This document shows positions 1-8,362 of a DNA stretch of 15,653 nucleotides, piece by piece. The notes below the pieces were generated by a model. That model searched no databases and had not been told where the DNA came from. It saw nothing but the letters and a program-made list of their open reading frames with translations. The DNA is taken from assembly GCA_030745955.1 (NCBI GenBank), contig JASLNQ010000017.1, forward strand, positions 1-15,653, written 5' to 3'. The position numbers were made by a program, and so were the translations under genes. The stretch's first letter is position 1; each line of letters opens with the position of its first letter. This DNA comes from Dehalococcoidia bacterium. Lineage in GTDB: Bacteria; Chloroflexota; Dehalococcoidia; UBA1151; UBA1328.

Positions 1-414
1 TGCGGTGAAGTAACGGCGTTCATCGAAAACACCGTAGTTGGGGAGATGGATTTTCCGGTAGGTGGCAACGATTTCACGGCGGTGGATCACGGCCGCCGCA
101 TTGAACAGCTTGCCATCCTCGGAATCGACAAAACCGACCATCGCAACGATGTCGCCAACAGTGGCGGCGATACGGTTCAGCGCTGTCTTGTTCGCCGAAA
201 TGAAGTTGTCGTACAGGACAAGGTCTTCGGGCGGGTAACCCGTAATTGTCAGCTCGGGAAATGCCACGAGTTCCGCACCCTGTTGCTGCGCAAGCCCGAT
301 CCACTCCTCGATCAGCGCCGCGTTGCCGTCGATATCGCCGACCGTGGTGTTTACCTGGGCCGCCGCAACGCGGAGAGTGGTCGTCGACTCTGTTCTGTCG
401 ACATCGCTATTCAT
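1..414 (-). CDS. nadE: Glutamine-dependent NAD+ synthetase, N-terminal part (runs off the window)
   Basis: The visible 138 residues are the N-terminal nitrilase-type glutaminase domain of NAD+ synthetase, which releases ammonia from glutamine for amidation of nicotinic acid adenine dinucleotide to NAD+ in the cytoplasm. The opening strand LRVAAAQVNTTVGDIDGN is typical. FPELTITGYPPEDL carries the catalytic Glu (E54), and YRKIHLPNYGVFDE carries the catalytic Lys (K121). The nucleophilic Cys and the C-terminal synthetase domain lie beyond position 1. ATG at 414 is the first possible start, because an in-frame TAG lies five codons upstream (427-429). The ribosome site is weak. The gene follows gltD by 45 bp on the same strand, so it is probably cotranscribed with glnA-gltBD. 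Another C-N hydrolase is less likely because YPPEDL and the YGVFDERRYF stretch are hallmarks of this family. Confidence 0.93.
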   Translation of the reverse strand, partial: MNSDVDRTESTTTLRVAAAQVNTTVGDIDGNAALIEEWIGLAQQQGAELVAFPELTITGYPPEDLVLYDNFISANKTALNRIAATVGDIVAMVGFVDSEDGKLFNAAAVIHRREIVATYRKIHLPNYGVFDERRYFTA

Positions 415-459
415 AGTCTCAAGATTCTATCGCCGCCACCGGCGCGGCCGCTGGCACCG

Positions 460-1965
460 TTACCGGCCGGCGTTGTCGCTCCCGGCATGTGCCATGATCG
501 GAGGTCGGGCATAGCCACTGACGGTCGGCAGCCTGGAGTCGCCCATCAGGAAGATGTCGACCTGGCGTGCGCACCGTCGTCCGCTGGCGATGGCGTGCAC
601 CACCAACGACTGGCCCCGCTGCATATCGCCGCAGGAAAACACCTTGTCGAGACTGGTTTTCATCGTGCCGTCGGCGGCAACGTTGCCACGAGGGTCGTAA
701 TCGACACCGAGCGCATCCAGCAGACCATCGTGCTGCGGGTGCAAAAAGCCCATCGCGAGGAACACGGCATCGGCCTCGATGGTGAACTCACTCCCCGGGA
801 CCTCGTTCATGTCGAAGCGTCCGGTCTCGTCATCCCGCACCCATTCGACCCGCATGCACTCCAGCCGTTTCAGGTTGCCTTCGTCGTCTCCAACAAATCG
901 CTTGGTGAGTACGTTGAAATCCCTGACGCCGCCCTCTTCGTGGGCGCTCGAAGTGCGGAAGATCGTTGGCCATTGCGGCCATGGGTTCGATTCGTCCCGG
1001 GATTCCGACGGGCGGGGCAGGATCTCCATCTGGACGATGCTGGCGGCACCCTGGCGGTGTGAGGTCCCAAGGCAGTCGGCGCCAGTGTCACCACCACCGA
1101 TGATGACAACATTCTTGTTGACCACATCGATAATTTCTCCTGGAGGGAACTCCTGGCCACGCAACTTCCGGTTCTGCTGCGTGAGCAGCTCCATCGCGAA
1201 GTAAACACCGTTGAGGTCGCGCCCTTCGACCGGCAGATCACGCGGGACGGTGGACCCGCCGGCAAGGCAGACCGCGTCGTATTCGGTGAGTAGCTGTTCG
1301 TGGGTGATATCCACGCCAACGTTGACATTCACGCGGAACTCAACGCCCTCTTCACGTATCTGGTCGACCCGGCGTTCGACGACGCTCTTTTCGAGTTTGA
1401 ATTCGGGGATACCCAGTGCCAGCAGACCGCCGATGTACTCGTTTCGCTCGAACACCGTTACCGCGTGGCCTGCCCGAGCCAGTTGCTGCGCCGCGGCCAG
1501 CCCAGCCGGACCCGATCCAACTACCGCAACCTTCTTCCCCGTCTTGACCTCGGCTGGCTCGGGCTTGATCCAGCCTTTCTGCCAGCCATGGTCGACGATG
1601 GTTTTCTCGATCATCTCGATCGTAACGGGGTCGGAGTTGATTGAAAGCGTGCACGATGCTTCACACGGGGCAGGGCAGATACGGCCTGTGAATTCCGGGA
1701 AGTTGTTCGTGGCGTGCAGGCGCTGAATCGCCTCTTCCCAGTTGCCGTGATAGAGGAAGTCGTTGAACTCGGGAATGAGATTTCCCAGCGGGCACCCGCT
1801 ATTGCAGAAAGGCACACCACAGTCCATGCAGCGGCTCGCCTGGCGACGGGCGTCGGATTCGTCCCAGTCCAGGTAAACCTCCTGCCAGTCCTGAATCCGG
1901 CCGGTTTTGTCGCGCCGCGCCGGTGTCCGGCGTCCAGCCTCCATGAATCCGGTTACTTTACCCAC
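460..1965 (-). CDS. gltD: Glutamate synthase (NADPH) small subunit
   Basis: This 501-residue protein is the beta subunit of glutamate synthase. It takes electrons from NADPH through FAD and passes them to the large subunit for reductive conversion of 2-oxoglutarate plus glutamine to two glutamates. Cysteine groups C46, C49, C54, C58 and C97, C101, C105 match the N-terminal 4Fe-4S binding region. The FAD motif VAVVGSGPAGLAAA lies at about residues 146-159, and a second Rossmann motif, VVIIGGGDTGADCLG, near residue 290 is for NADPH. The C-terminal FSCGDMQRGQSLVVHAI also binds FAD. The start is GTG at 1965, chosen because GKVTGF is the family's usual N-terminus. It overlaps the end of gltB by 8 bp (GTGGGTAA), which suggests translational coupling of the two subunits. 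The length is slightly above the usual 470-490. Confidence 0.96.
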   Translation of the reverse strand: MGKVTGFMEAGRRTPARRDKTGRIQDWQEVYLDWDESDARRQASRCMDCGVPFCNSGCPLGNLIPEFNDFLYHGNWEEAIQRLHATNNFPEFTGRICPAPCEASCTLSINSDPVTIEMIEKTIVDHGWQKGWIKPEPAEVKTGKKVAVVGSGPAGLAAAQQLARAGHAVTVFERNEYIGGLLALGIPEFKLEKSVVERRVDQIREEGVEFRVNVNVGVDITHEQLLTEYDAVCLAGGSTVPRDLPVEGRDLNGVYFAMELLTQQNRKLRGQEFPPGEIIDVVNKNVVIIGGGDTGADCLGTSHRQGAASIVQMEILPRPSESRDESNPWPQWPTIFRTSSAHEEGGVRDFNVLTKRFVGDDEGNLKRLECMRVEWVRDDETGRFDMNEVPGSEFTIEADAVFLAMGFLHPQHDGLLDALGVDYDPRGNVAADGTMKTSLDKVFSCGDMQRGQSLVVHAIASGRRCARQVDIFLMGDSRLPTVSGYARPPIMAHAGSDNAGR

Positions 1966-4900
1966 GGCTGCCTACCCCCTCCCTGGTACCGGGCGGATCA
2001 CCGATACCATCGCCGGGACTGCCTGATGACGAAGCGGCTGCCTGCTCTCGAAGAACACGCGCATAGTCTCTCGGGAATACCTTTTTGAACTGTTTTACCG
2101 CAGTCGGCCAGTCGGCCAGCAGTTCCCCCGCGACCTTGCTGCCGGTGTAGTCGAGATGCTTCTGGACCATCCCCTTCAGCTCGCGATCATCGGGGGAACC
2201 CGGAATCACGTCCAGCAGGTCGGAGACAGCGCTGTTGAAATGTGTCTGGAACGAGCCGTCGGGATCGATCACGTATGCCACGCCCCCGCTCATTCCCGCA
2301 CCGAAGTTGCGTCCGGCGCTGCCGATAACGGCTACCCGGCCCCCGGTCATGTACTCACAACCATGGTCGCCGATTCCCTCGACAACCGCCATGGCCGCTG
2401 AGTTCCGAACTGCGAACCGCTCACCTGCAAGCCCGTTTACATAAGCCTCACCGCCGGTCGACCCGTACAGGGCGACGTTACCGATGATGATGTTATCCCG
2501 GGCTTCGTACGAGCTGCCTTCCGGGGGCGTGATCACGAGCCGTCCGCCCGAAAGGCCTTTGCCGAAGTAATCGTTCGCATCGCCTTCGACCCTGAATGTG
2601 ACGCCATTTACCAGCCAGGCACCGAAGCTCTGTCCGGCCGACCCCTTGAAAGTGAAGTTGATCGACCCATCGGGTAGACCTTCTTCGCCGGTTTCTTTGG
2701 CAATAACACCGCTGAGAGTGGCCCCGACTGTACGGTTGACGTTGTTGATGGGAAGCGTCTCGTTGACTTTTTCACCATTTTCAACTGCCGGTCTCGCAAG
2801 TTCGATCAACCTGTTGTCGAGTGCCTTGTCCAGGCCGTGGTCCTGCAATATCCGCTGGTACGGGTGGTCATTGGGCAGAAGTTCCGGCTTCATGATGATC
2901 GGCGAGAGGTCGAGGGTTTGCGCCTTCCAGTGGCCGATGTCCTCACGGGCCTTCAGCTTGTCGACCCGGCCAATCATCTCGTACACGGTCCGGAAGCCCA
3001 TCTTCGCCATCAGTTCGCGCAGGCCCTCGGCGAGGAACATGAAGTAGTTCACCACCGCGTCGGGCGTTCCGGTGAACTTTTTGCGGAGTTCGGGGTCCTG
3101 CGTTGCCACCCCGACCGAGCAGGTGTTCAGGTGACACTTGCGCAGCATGATGCAGCCCATCGAGATCAGGGCACCGGTAGCGATGCCCCATTCCTCGGCA
3201 CCCAGCAGGGCGGCGATCAAGACGTCGCGCGACGTCTTCATCTGCCCGTCCGTCTGTATAACGATGCGGTCGCGGAGCCCGTTGGCAACGAGCACCTGCT
3301 GGGTCTCGGCCAGTCCGAGTTCCCACGGCAATCCTGCATGCCGAATCGAACTGAGCGGCGAGGCGCCGGTACCACCTGAGTCGCCCGAGATCAGGACAAC
3401 GTCGCCCTTACCCTTCGCAACACCAGCCGCAATGATCCCCACGCCAGCCACAGAAACCAGCTTCACGTGAACACGGGAGTCGGGGTTTACATTCTTCAGA
3501 TCGTGAATCAGCTGCGCCAGGTCCTCGATCGAGTAGATGTCGTGGTGGGGCGGGGGAGAGATCAACTCGACGCCCGGTGTCGTCTTCCGGATGTACGCGA
3601 TGTAGTCGGAGATCTTACGACCGGGGATTTCACCACCTTCACCCGGCTTGGCACCCTGCGCCATCTTGATCTGCAGATCGCGTGCGTTTACCAGGTAGTT
3701 GGTCGTGACGCCGAACCTGCCCGACGCAACCTGCTTGACCGCGCTGGAGCGCGAGTCACCGTTTTCTTCGGGCGTGAAGCGGACCGGGTCTTCGCCACCC
3801 TCGCCGGTGTTCGACCGGGCGTTGATGCGGTTGGTCGCTATAGCCAGCGTTTCATGGGCCTCGCGACTGATCGATCCGAGCGAAATCGCCCCGGTAGCGA
3901 ATCGCTCTGCGATCACGGCTGCCGGCTCGACTTCATCGAGCGGTATTTCATCTCCGAAAACGGGTTCCAGCATGTTCCGGATCGTGATGTGCTCGTTGCC
4001 TTCGTTGTCAGACGCAATCTCGAACTGCCTGAAAACGCCACGGTCGTTCCGCCTCACGGCATCCTGCAAAAGCGAGATGGTCTCCGGGTTCCACATATGG
4101 CGCTCGCCGGTCGCACGCCACAGGTACAGACCGCCGAGGTCCAGCTTGAGGTTCGACGGTATGTTGTCGGGGGAGTAAGCCCGTGAGTGGTTGGACAGGA
4201 CGTCGAGTGCGATCTCCCTCGTGCCGATTCCGCTGATGCGAGATACGGTCCAGGTGAAATACTCGTCGACGAGCTCCTGCGAAAGCCCGAGCGCCTCGAA
4301 AATCTGTGCGCCGATGTAGCCCTGCAGAGTGGAGATGCCCATCTTGGCCATCGTCTTCACGACGCCTTCTTCGATCGCCTCCCGGAAGTTCTCCTCCGCC
4401 CTGTTCTGCGGTGGAATCCGCTCTTCCGCCGTCGGACGCAGGCGCAGGCCGGCAATCGTCTCGAAAGCCAGGTAGGGGTTGATAGCCGAAGCGCCGTACC
4501 CGAACAGGGTTGCGAAGTGGTGCACCTCGCGCGGCTCACCCGACTCGACAATGATGTCGGCCTGCGCACGGTTGCGCTCGCGGATCAGGTGGTGGTGGAC
4601 TGCGGCAGTCGCGAGCAGCGACGGGATATGGGCGTGCTCCTCGTCAACGCCACGGTCCGAGAGGACCAGCAGCGTGTAGCCGTCATCGATGGCCCGGCTC
4701 GCCTCTTCGCGGATGCGGACGAGAGCAGCATCGAGCGCACCCGTTCCCCCGGCAACCGGGAACAGGGTCGAAATAGTCCTGGCCTTCACCCCCGGCAGTT
4801 TCGATTCCTTGATTTTCGCCAGCTCGGCGTTTCTGAGCACAGGGTGGTCGATTCGCAGTGTGCGGCAGTGCAGCGGTGTCGTTTCGAAGATGTTTGTACG

Positions 4901-6613
4901 ACGGCCGGCAGGTACTGCGCGCTGGGTGACCAACTGCTCGCGAATCGCGTCGAGTGGCGGATTGGAAACCTGGGCGAAAGCCTGCTTGAAATAAGCAAAC
5001 ATGTTCTGTGGTTTGTCGGAGAGGACCGCAAGCGGCGCATCGTTGCCCATCGAGCCCTGCGGCTGGTGAGCGTTGATCGCCATCGGGCGGATCAGCAGGT
5101 GCAGATCCTCCCGCGAGTAACCGAATGCCATTTGCCGGCTCAGAAGCGTCTCAAAATCGGCTGTGGGAACGACCTCGGCCTTCTCCAGTGAATCGATCGT
5201 CGCGCGGTTCTCCTTGAGCCACTTGCCGTACGGGTTCTGCGCCGCGATCCGGTGAATAACCTCGTCCGGCTCCACGATTCGCTGCTGTTTGAAGTCGATC
5301 AGGAACATACGTCCGGGCTGCAGGCGCGAACGATAGGCGATCCGCTCGGGCTCGATATCGAGAACGCCGGTCTCGGATGACATCACAAGCAGGTCGTCCT
5401 TGGTGACCCAGTAGCGGAACGGGCGCAGGCCGTTTCTATCGAGGACCGCCCCGACGGCATCCCCGTCAGTGAACACGATCATCGCCGGACCGTCCCATGG
5501 CTCCATGATGTTGCCGTGATACTCGTAGAAGTCCTTGACTTCCTGCGGCATCGATTCGTGGCCGTACCAGGCGGCAGGCATCAGCATTGCCGCCGTGTGC
5601 TCGACCGAGCGCCCTGTCATGCGGAGCAGTTCGAACACGTTATCGAGCGAAGCAGTGTCGGACGGGTCGTCCGGCTCGCAGATCGGTGTCAACTGGTCGA
5701 TCCCGTCCCCGAAGAACGGCGATTCGAGCGTGCGTTCTCTTGCCTGCATCCAGTTGCGGTTGCCACGCACCGTGTTGATCTCGCCGTTGTGGGCCAGCAT
5801 GCGGTACGGGTGGGCGAGCTTCCACGAACCGAGCGTGTTAGTGGAAAAACGGGAGTGGACAAGCCCAAACGCGCTGATCATTTTCGGATCGTGCAGGTCC
5901 GGGAAGAAATCACCGATCTGGTCGGCAATCAGCATGCCCTTGTAGATAAGGGTGCGGGAAGACCACGAACACACGTAGAACTCGCGAAGGAGGACCTTAC
6001 GGACCTCGGGGTCGGAATCTATTTCCATCACCCGTTTCTCAGCCATCTTTCGGGCGAGGTACAACAGCCGCTCAAGATCGTCACCCTCGATTCCGCCGGG
6101 AGCGGAAACGAACAGCTGTGCGATTTTCGGCATTATCGCCCTGGCCGAGACGCCGATCGCGTCAGGGTTGTTCGGCACGTCACGCCATCCCAGGACCTGC
6201 ATGCCGTTCTCGGTGCTCACCATTTCCAGTGCCGTACGCACTTTGGCGTTGAGTGAATCCTCGTTCGGCAGGAAACACATCGCGACCCCGTAACGACGCT
6301 CGCCCGGCAGGGTAAACCCGGCCTCTGCGGCAGCCTGGCGCATGAAGTCGTCAGGCATCTGGATCGTTATGCCCGCACCGTCGCCTGTCAGCTGATCGGC
6401 CCCGGAAGCGCCCCGGTGTCCAAGATTTACCAGCACCTCAAGCGCCTGGTCGATGATCTCGTGGGAACGCTTGCCGGTGATGTTGGCAACCATCCCAACA
6501 CCACAGGCGTCGTGCTCCAACTCGGGCACGTACAACCCGCGTTCGGCAATGCCGGTGAAATCTGGCAGCGCCAACTCGGGTTGAGGATCAAAGTTATTCC
6601 GGGCTTCGGTCAT
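1958..6613 (-). CDS. gltB: Glutamate synthase large subunit
   Basis: This 1551-residue alpha subunit of glutamate synthase carries out glutaminase and FMN-dependent synthase steps. The first 36 residues look like the usual cleaved propeptide, ending at HDACGVG, so C37 would become the N-terminal nucleophile of the class II amidotransferase domain (about 37-430). The central domain follows, then the FMN domain with KPGEGGEIPGRK, ISPPPHHDIYS and the ISGDSGGTGASP loop. The 3Fe-4S cysteines are C1154, C1160 and C1165 in GCIMLRKCHLNTC. The C-terminal glycine-rich beta-helix domain (for example GGRVAVIGSAGRNFGAGMSGG) channels ammonia. The reading frame is open further upstream to 6721, but that would overlap glnA. 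ATG at 6613 has a good AGGAGA ribosome site 5 bases upstream and was chosen. The last 25-30 residues form a Gly/Ser/Pro-rich tail that ends inside gltD. Confidence 0.97.
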   Translation of the reverse strand: MTEARNNFDPQPELALPDFTGIAERGLYVPELEHDACGVGMVANITGKRSHEIIDQALEVLVNLGHRGASGADQLTGDGAGITIQMPDDFMRQAAAEAGFTLPGERRYGVAMCFLPNEDSLNAKVRTALEMVSTENGMQVLGWRDVPNNPDAIGVSARAIMPKIAQLFVSAPGGIEGDDLERLLYLARKMAEKRVMEIDSDPEVRKVLLREFYVCSWSSRTLIYKGMLIADQIGDFFPDLHDPKMISAFGLVHSRFSTNTLGSWKLAHPYRMLAHNGEINTVRGNRNWMQARERTLESPFFGDGIDQLTPICEPDDPSDTASLDNVFELLRMTGRSVEHTAAMLMPAAWYGHESMPQEVKDFYEYHGNIMEPWDGPAMIVFTDGDAVGAVLDRNGLRPFRYWVTKDDLLVMSSETGVLDIEPERIAYRSRLQPGRMFLIDFKQQRIVEPDEVIHRIAAQNPYGKWLKENRATIDSLEKAEVVPTADFETLLSRQMAFGYSREDLHLLIRPMAINAHQPQGSMGNDAPLAVLSDKPQNMFAYFKQAFAQVSNPPLDAIREQLVTQRAVPAGRRTNIFETTPLHCRTLRIDHPVLRNAELAKIKESKLPGVKARTISTLFPVAGGTGALDAALVRIREEASRAIDDGYTLLVLSDRGVDEEHAHIPSLLATAAVHHHLIRERNRAQADIIVESGEPREVHHFATLFGYGASAINPYLAFETIAGLRLRPTAEERIPPQNRAEENFREAIEEGVVKTMAKMGISTLQGYIGAQIFEALGLSQELVDEYFTWTVSRISGIGTREIALDVLSNHSRAYSPDNIPSNLKLDLGGLYLWRATGERHMWNPETISLLQDAVRRNDRGVFRQFEIASDNEGNEHITIRNMLEPVFGDEIPLDEVEPAAVIAERFATGAISLGSISREAHETLAIATNRINARSNTGEGGEDPVRFTPEENGDSRSSAVKQVASGRFGVTTNYLVNARDLQIKMAQGAKPGEGGEIPGRKISDYIAYIRKTTPGVELISPPPHHDIYSIEDLAQLIHDLKNVNPDSRVHVKLVSVAGVGIIAAGVAKGKGDVVLISGDSGGTGASPLSSIRHAGLPWELGLAETQQVLVANGLRDRIVIQTDGQMKTSRDVLIAALLGAEEWGIATGALISMGCIMLRKCHLNTCSVGVATQDPELRKKFTGTPDAVVNYFMFLAEGLRELMAKMGFRTVYEMIGRVDKLKAREDIGHWKAQTLDLSPIIMKPELLPNDHPYQRILQDHGLDKALDNRLIELARPAVENGEKVNETLPINNVNRTVGATLSGVIAKETGEEGLPDGSINFTFKGSAGQSFGAWLVNGVTFRVEGDANDYFGKGLSGGRLVITPPEGSSYEARDNIIIGNVALYGSTGGEAYVNGLAGERFAVRNSAAMAVVEGIGDHGCEYMTGGRVAVIGSAGRNFGAGMSGGVAYVIDPDGSFQTHFNSAVSDLLDVIPGSPDDRELKGMVQKHLDYTGSKVAGELLADWPTAVKQFKKVFPRDYARVLREQAAASSSGSPGDGIGDPPGTREGVGSRG

Positions 6614-6660
6614 GTTTCTCCTGGTATGAAGGTTCAGTAAATCGAGCGGAAATGCCGGCC

Positions 6661-8025
6661 CTACAGGTGACGGTATCTCGCCTGCTCGTAATCGGTAACC
6701 GCATTGCAGAACTGCTGCCACTCGAGCCGCTTGTTCTCAATGAAGTTGTTTATCACAGTCGGCCCGAGGGCTCGTTCCAGCAGCTCACTGCCGTCCGCAA
6801 GGCGAATCGCCTCGTCAAGCGTTCTCGGCAGTCTCGCCACACCACGGTCGCTCAATTCAGCATCCGACATCGCGTAGACATCGCCCTTGATCGGGTCGGG
6901 CAGCGGCATTTTCTTCTCGATGCCATCAAGGCCAGCGGCCAGTAATACCGAGAACAGTAAATACGGGTTGGCCGCAGAATCGGGCGCACGGTACTCAACC
7001 CGCACGCTCTCCTCGCGACCGGGCCGGTAGGTTGGGACCCTGACCAGGTCGCCGAAGTTGCCGGTAGTCCAAGATGCAAATATCGGCGCCTCAAGACCCG
7101 GCACCAGGCGCTTGTAGGAATTTACCCACTGGTTCGTGACCACGCAGATCTCGGCTGCATGGCGCATAAGGCCGGCGATGAACTGTCGTCCGGTTTCCGA
7201 AAGGTGCAACTCTCCATCGGGGTCGAAGAATGCGTTCTCATCGCCCCTGAACAGCGACATGTGGGTGTGCATCCCGGAACCGTGGCGATCGCCGAACGGG
7301 CGGGGCATGAACGTGGCATACGCGCCGGCCGGGGCTGCGATCTCCTTTGCCAGCACTTTGAACGTGATTACCGAATCGGCCATTGTCAGTGCATTCGTGT
7401 GGCGCAGGTCGATCTCGTGCTGGCCGCTCCCCACCTCGTGGTGGCTGTGCTTGACTGGGATGCCCATCTGCTCGAGCGTCAGCACCGTGTCGCGGCGCAG
7501 GTCAGCCCCGGTGCCGTCGACCGACGTCTGGTCGAAGTAGCCGCTCTGGTCCTGGCGCACATCGTCACCGGAGCCCTCCATGTCGTAGTAATACTCGATC
7601 TCCGGGGCTACGTAGAAGGTCAGTCCCATCTCGGACGCCCGCTTGATGTTCCGGCGCAAGACCTGGCGACCGTCCGCCGACGATGGCTCACCGGAAGGCG
7701 TTTCGATATCGCAGAACAGTCGGGCGACCACGTTATTGCTGGGACGCCACGGCAACACCTGGAATGTCGATGGATCGGGCACCGCGATCAGGTCCGATTC
7801 GTCAGCCCGGGTCAGACCCTCGATCGAAGCGCCGTCAAAGCTGGCACCGTTGCGCAGCACGTCTTCGAGTTCGTCTACAGTGATGGCAAAACCCTTCAGC
7901 GTGCCTAGAATGTCGGTGAACCACAGCCGCAGGAACTTCACATCGTGCTCGCGCGCCGAGAACAAAACGTATTTGATCGCCTCTTCGTCTATTTTCAATG
8001 GCTGGTTGTTGGCTGCCTGGGTCAT
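6661..8025 (-). CDS. glnA: Glutamine synthetase, type I (GSI-alpha-like)
   Basis: This 454-residue enzyme makes glutamine from glutamate, ammonia and ATP, and would act as a cytoplasmic dodecamer. Visible family motifs are FDGASIEG (D64, the ammonia-site Asp), the Glu-containing EVGSGQHEID, HGSGMHTHMSL, NSYKRLVPG and VEYRAPDSAANPYL. There is no adenylylation-loop Tyr motif, and R73 matches the Arg used for glutamine feedback in GSI-alpha (Arg62 of Bacillus), so control is probably by feedback and transcription. The overall sequence resembles the actinobacterial GlnA2 branch. The Asn of the usual NGSGMH is H248, and the Arg of the usual NRS motif is F324 (GNFGDLVRVP). A relaxed or altered substrate is therefore possible, but linkage to gltBD favours a true glutamine synthetase. 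The start is ATG at 8025 with only a weak ribosome site. gltB follows after 47 bp. Confidence 0.93.
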   Translation of the reverse strand: MTQAANNQPLKIDEEAIKYVLFSAREHDVKFLRLWFTDILGTLKGFAITVDELEDVLRNGASFDGASIEGLTRADESDLIAVPDPSTFQVLPWRPSNNVVARLFCDIETPSGEPSSADGRQVLRRNIKRASEMGLTFYVAPEIEYYYDMEGSGDDVRQDQSGYFDQTSVDGTGADLRRDTVLTLEQMGIPVKHSHHEVGSGQHEIDLRHTNALTMADSVITFKVLAKEIAAPAGAYATFMPRPFGDRHGSGMHTHMSLFRGDENAFFDPDGELHLSETGRQFIAGLMRHAAEICVVTNQWVNSYKRLVPGLEAPIFASWTTGNFGDLVRVPTYRPGREESVRVEYRAPDSAANPYLLFSVLLAAGLDGIEKKMPLPDPIKGDVYAMSDAELSDRGVARLPRTLDEAIRLADGSELLERALGPTVINNFIENKRLEWQQFCNAVTDYEQARYRHL

Positions 8026-8129
8026 TTTCTAAACGGGAAAGCGGGCATCGCCCTTACCTGGTGGCGGACATATTTGCGTAACGGCGGACACCCAGAAATC
8101 CGGCCAGTTTGAATTTTGGCCGAAGGCTG

Positions 8130-8158
8130 AGTATTGAAAAATGTTTCGTGCTTGTCAA
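8130..8158 (-). promoter_or_regulatory. Candidate sigma70-type promoter of the glnA-gltBD-nadE operon
   Basis: On the minus strand a perfect -35 box, TTGACA (8158-8153), is followed after 17 bp by AATACT (8135-8130), which matches four of six -10 consensus bases. Transcription would start near 8123 and give an untranslated leader of about 100 bases before glnA. Confidence 0.6.
8143..8158 (-). promoter_or_regulatory. Candidate GlnR-type binding site overlapping the glnA -35 box
   Basis: The minus strand reads TTGAC, six bases, GAAAC. This fits one a/b pair of the actinobacterial GlnR consensus (gTnAC-n6-GaAAC) apart from the first base. It overlaps the -35 element, which would fit repression. 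A second, reversed-order pair (GAAAC, six bases, TTAAC) lies at 8304-8289. Neither forms the full four-part site, so the assignment is an inference from the neighbouring GlnR-like gene. Confidence 0.4.
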
Positions 8159-8362
8159 TTAAGTTCTCTGCGTTTCATCACCACGCATGCGAAATGAGCA
8201 CTGGTATCAATCGGACGGGTATCTGCCCTGTTGTGAAATTGCGGACTAACTATTCTGCGCCCGGACGTGCGCGCCGCACGCGCCTCTTGTTAACGAAATG
8301 TTTCAATTGTTGAAAACCGGTCGCTGGCTCCTTTACGATTTTTCAGGGCCGCCCAGGCGCTT

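Larger units (their letters stand above)
8026..8362. other. Intergenic region between glnR-like gene and glnA
   Basis: This 337-bp stretch holds no credible gene. It is more AT-rich than its surroundings and carries a promoter candidate for glnA on the minus strand (8130-8158), two GlnR-like half-site pairs (8143-8158 and 8289-8304) and an inverted repeat, TTTCAA-TTG-TTGAAA, at 8301-8315. No strong intrinsic terminator follows the regulator gene, so some read-through into glnA is possible. Confidence 0.7.

Noticed and set aside
46..1062. 338-residue open frame on the plus strand opposite gltD and nadE
   Set aside because: It lies fully antisense to two clear genes, has no recognisable domain, and reflects the GC-rich third-position pattern of the real genes.
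4187..5191. 334-residue open frame on the plus strand opposite gltB
   Set aside because: It is antisense to conserved GltB domains with no family motifs or ribosome site.
6614..6721. Upstream extension of gltB by 36 codons
   Set aside because: It would overlap the end of glnA, whereas ATG 6613 has a strong ribosome site and gives a normal propeptide length before C37.
8341..8362. GC-rich inverted repeat (GGGCCGCCC) after the regulator gene as a terminator
   Set aside because: The two arms leave no room for a loop and there is no proper T-run placed after a stem.
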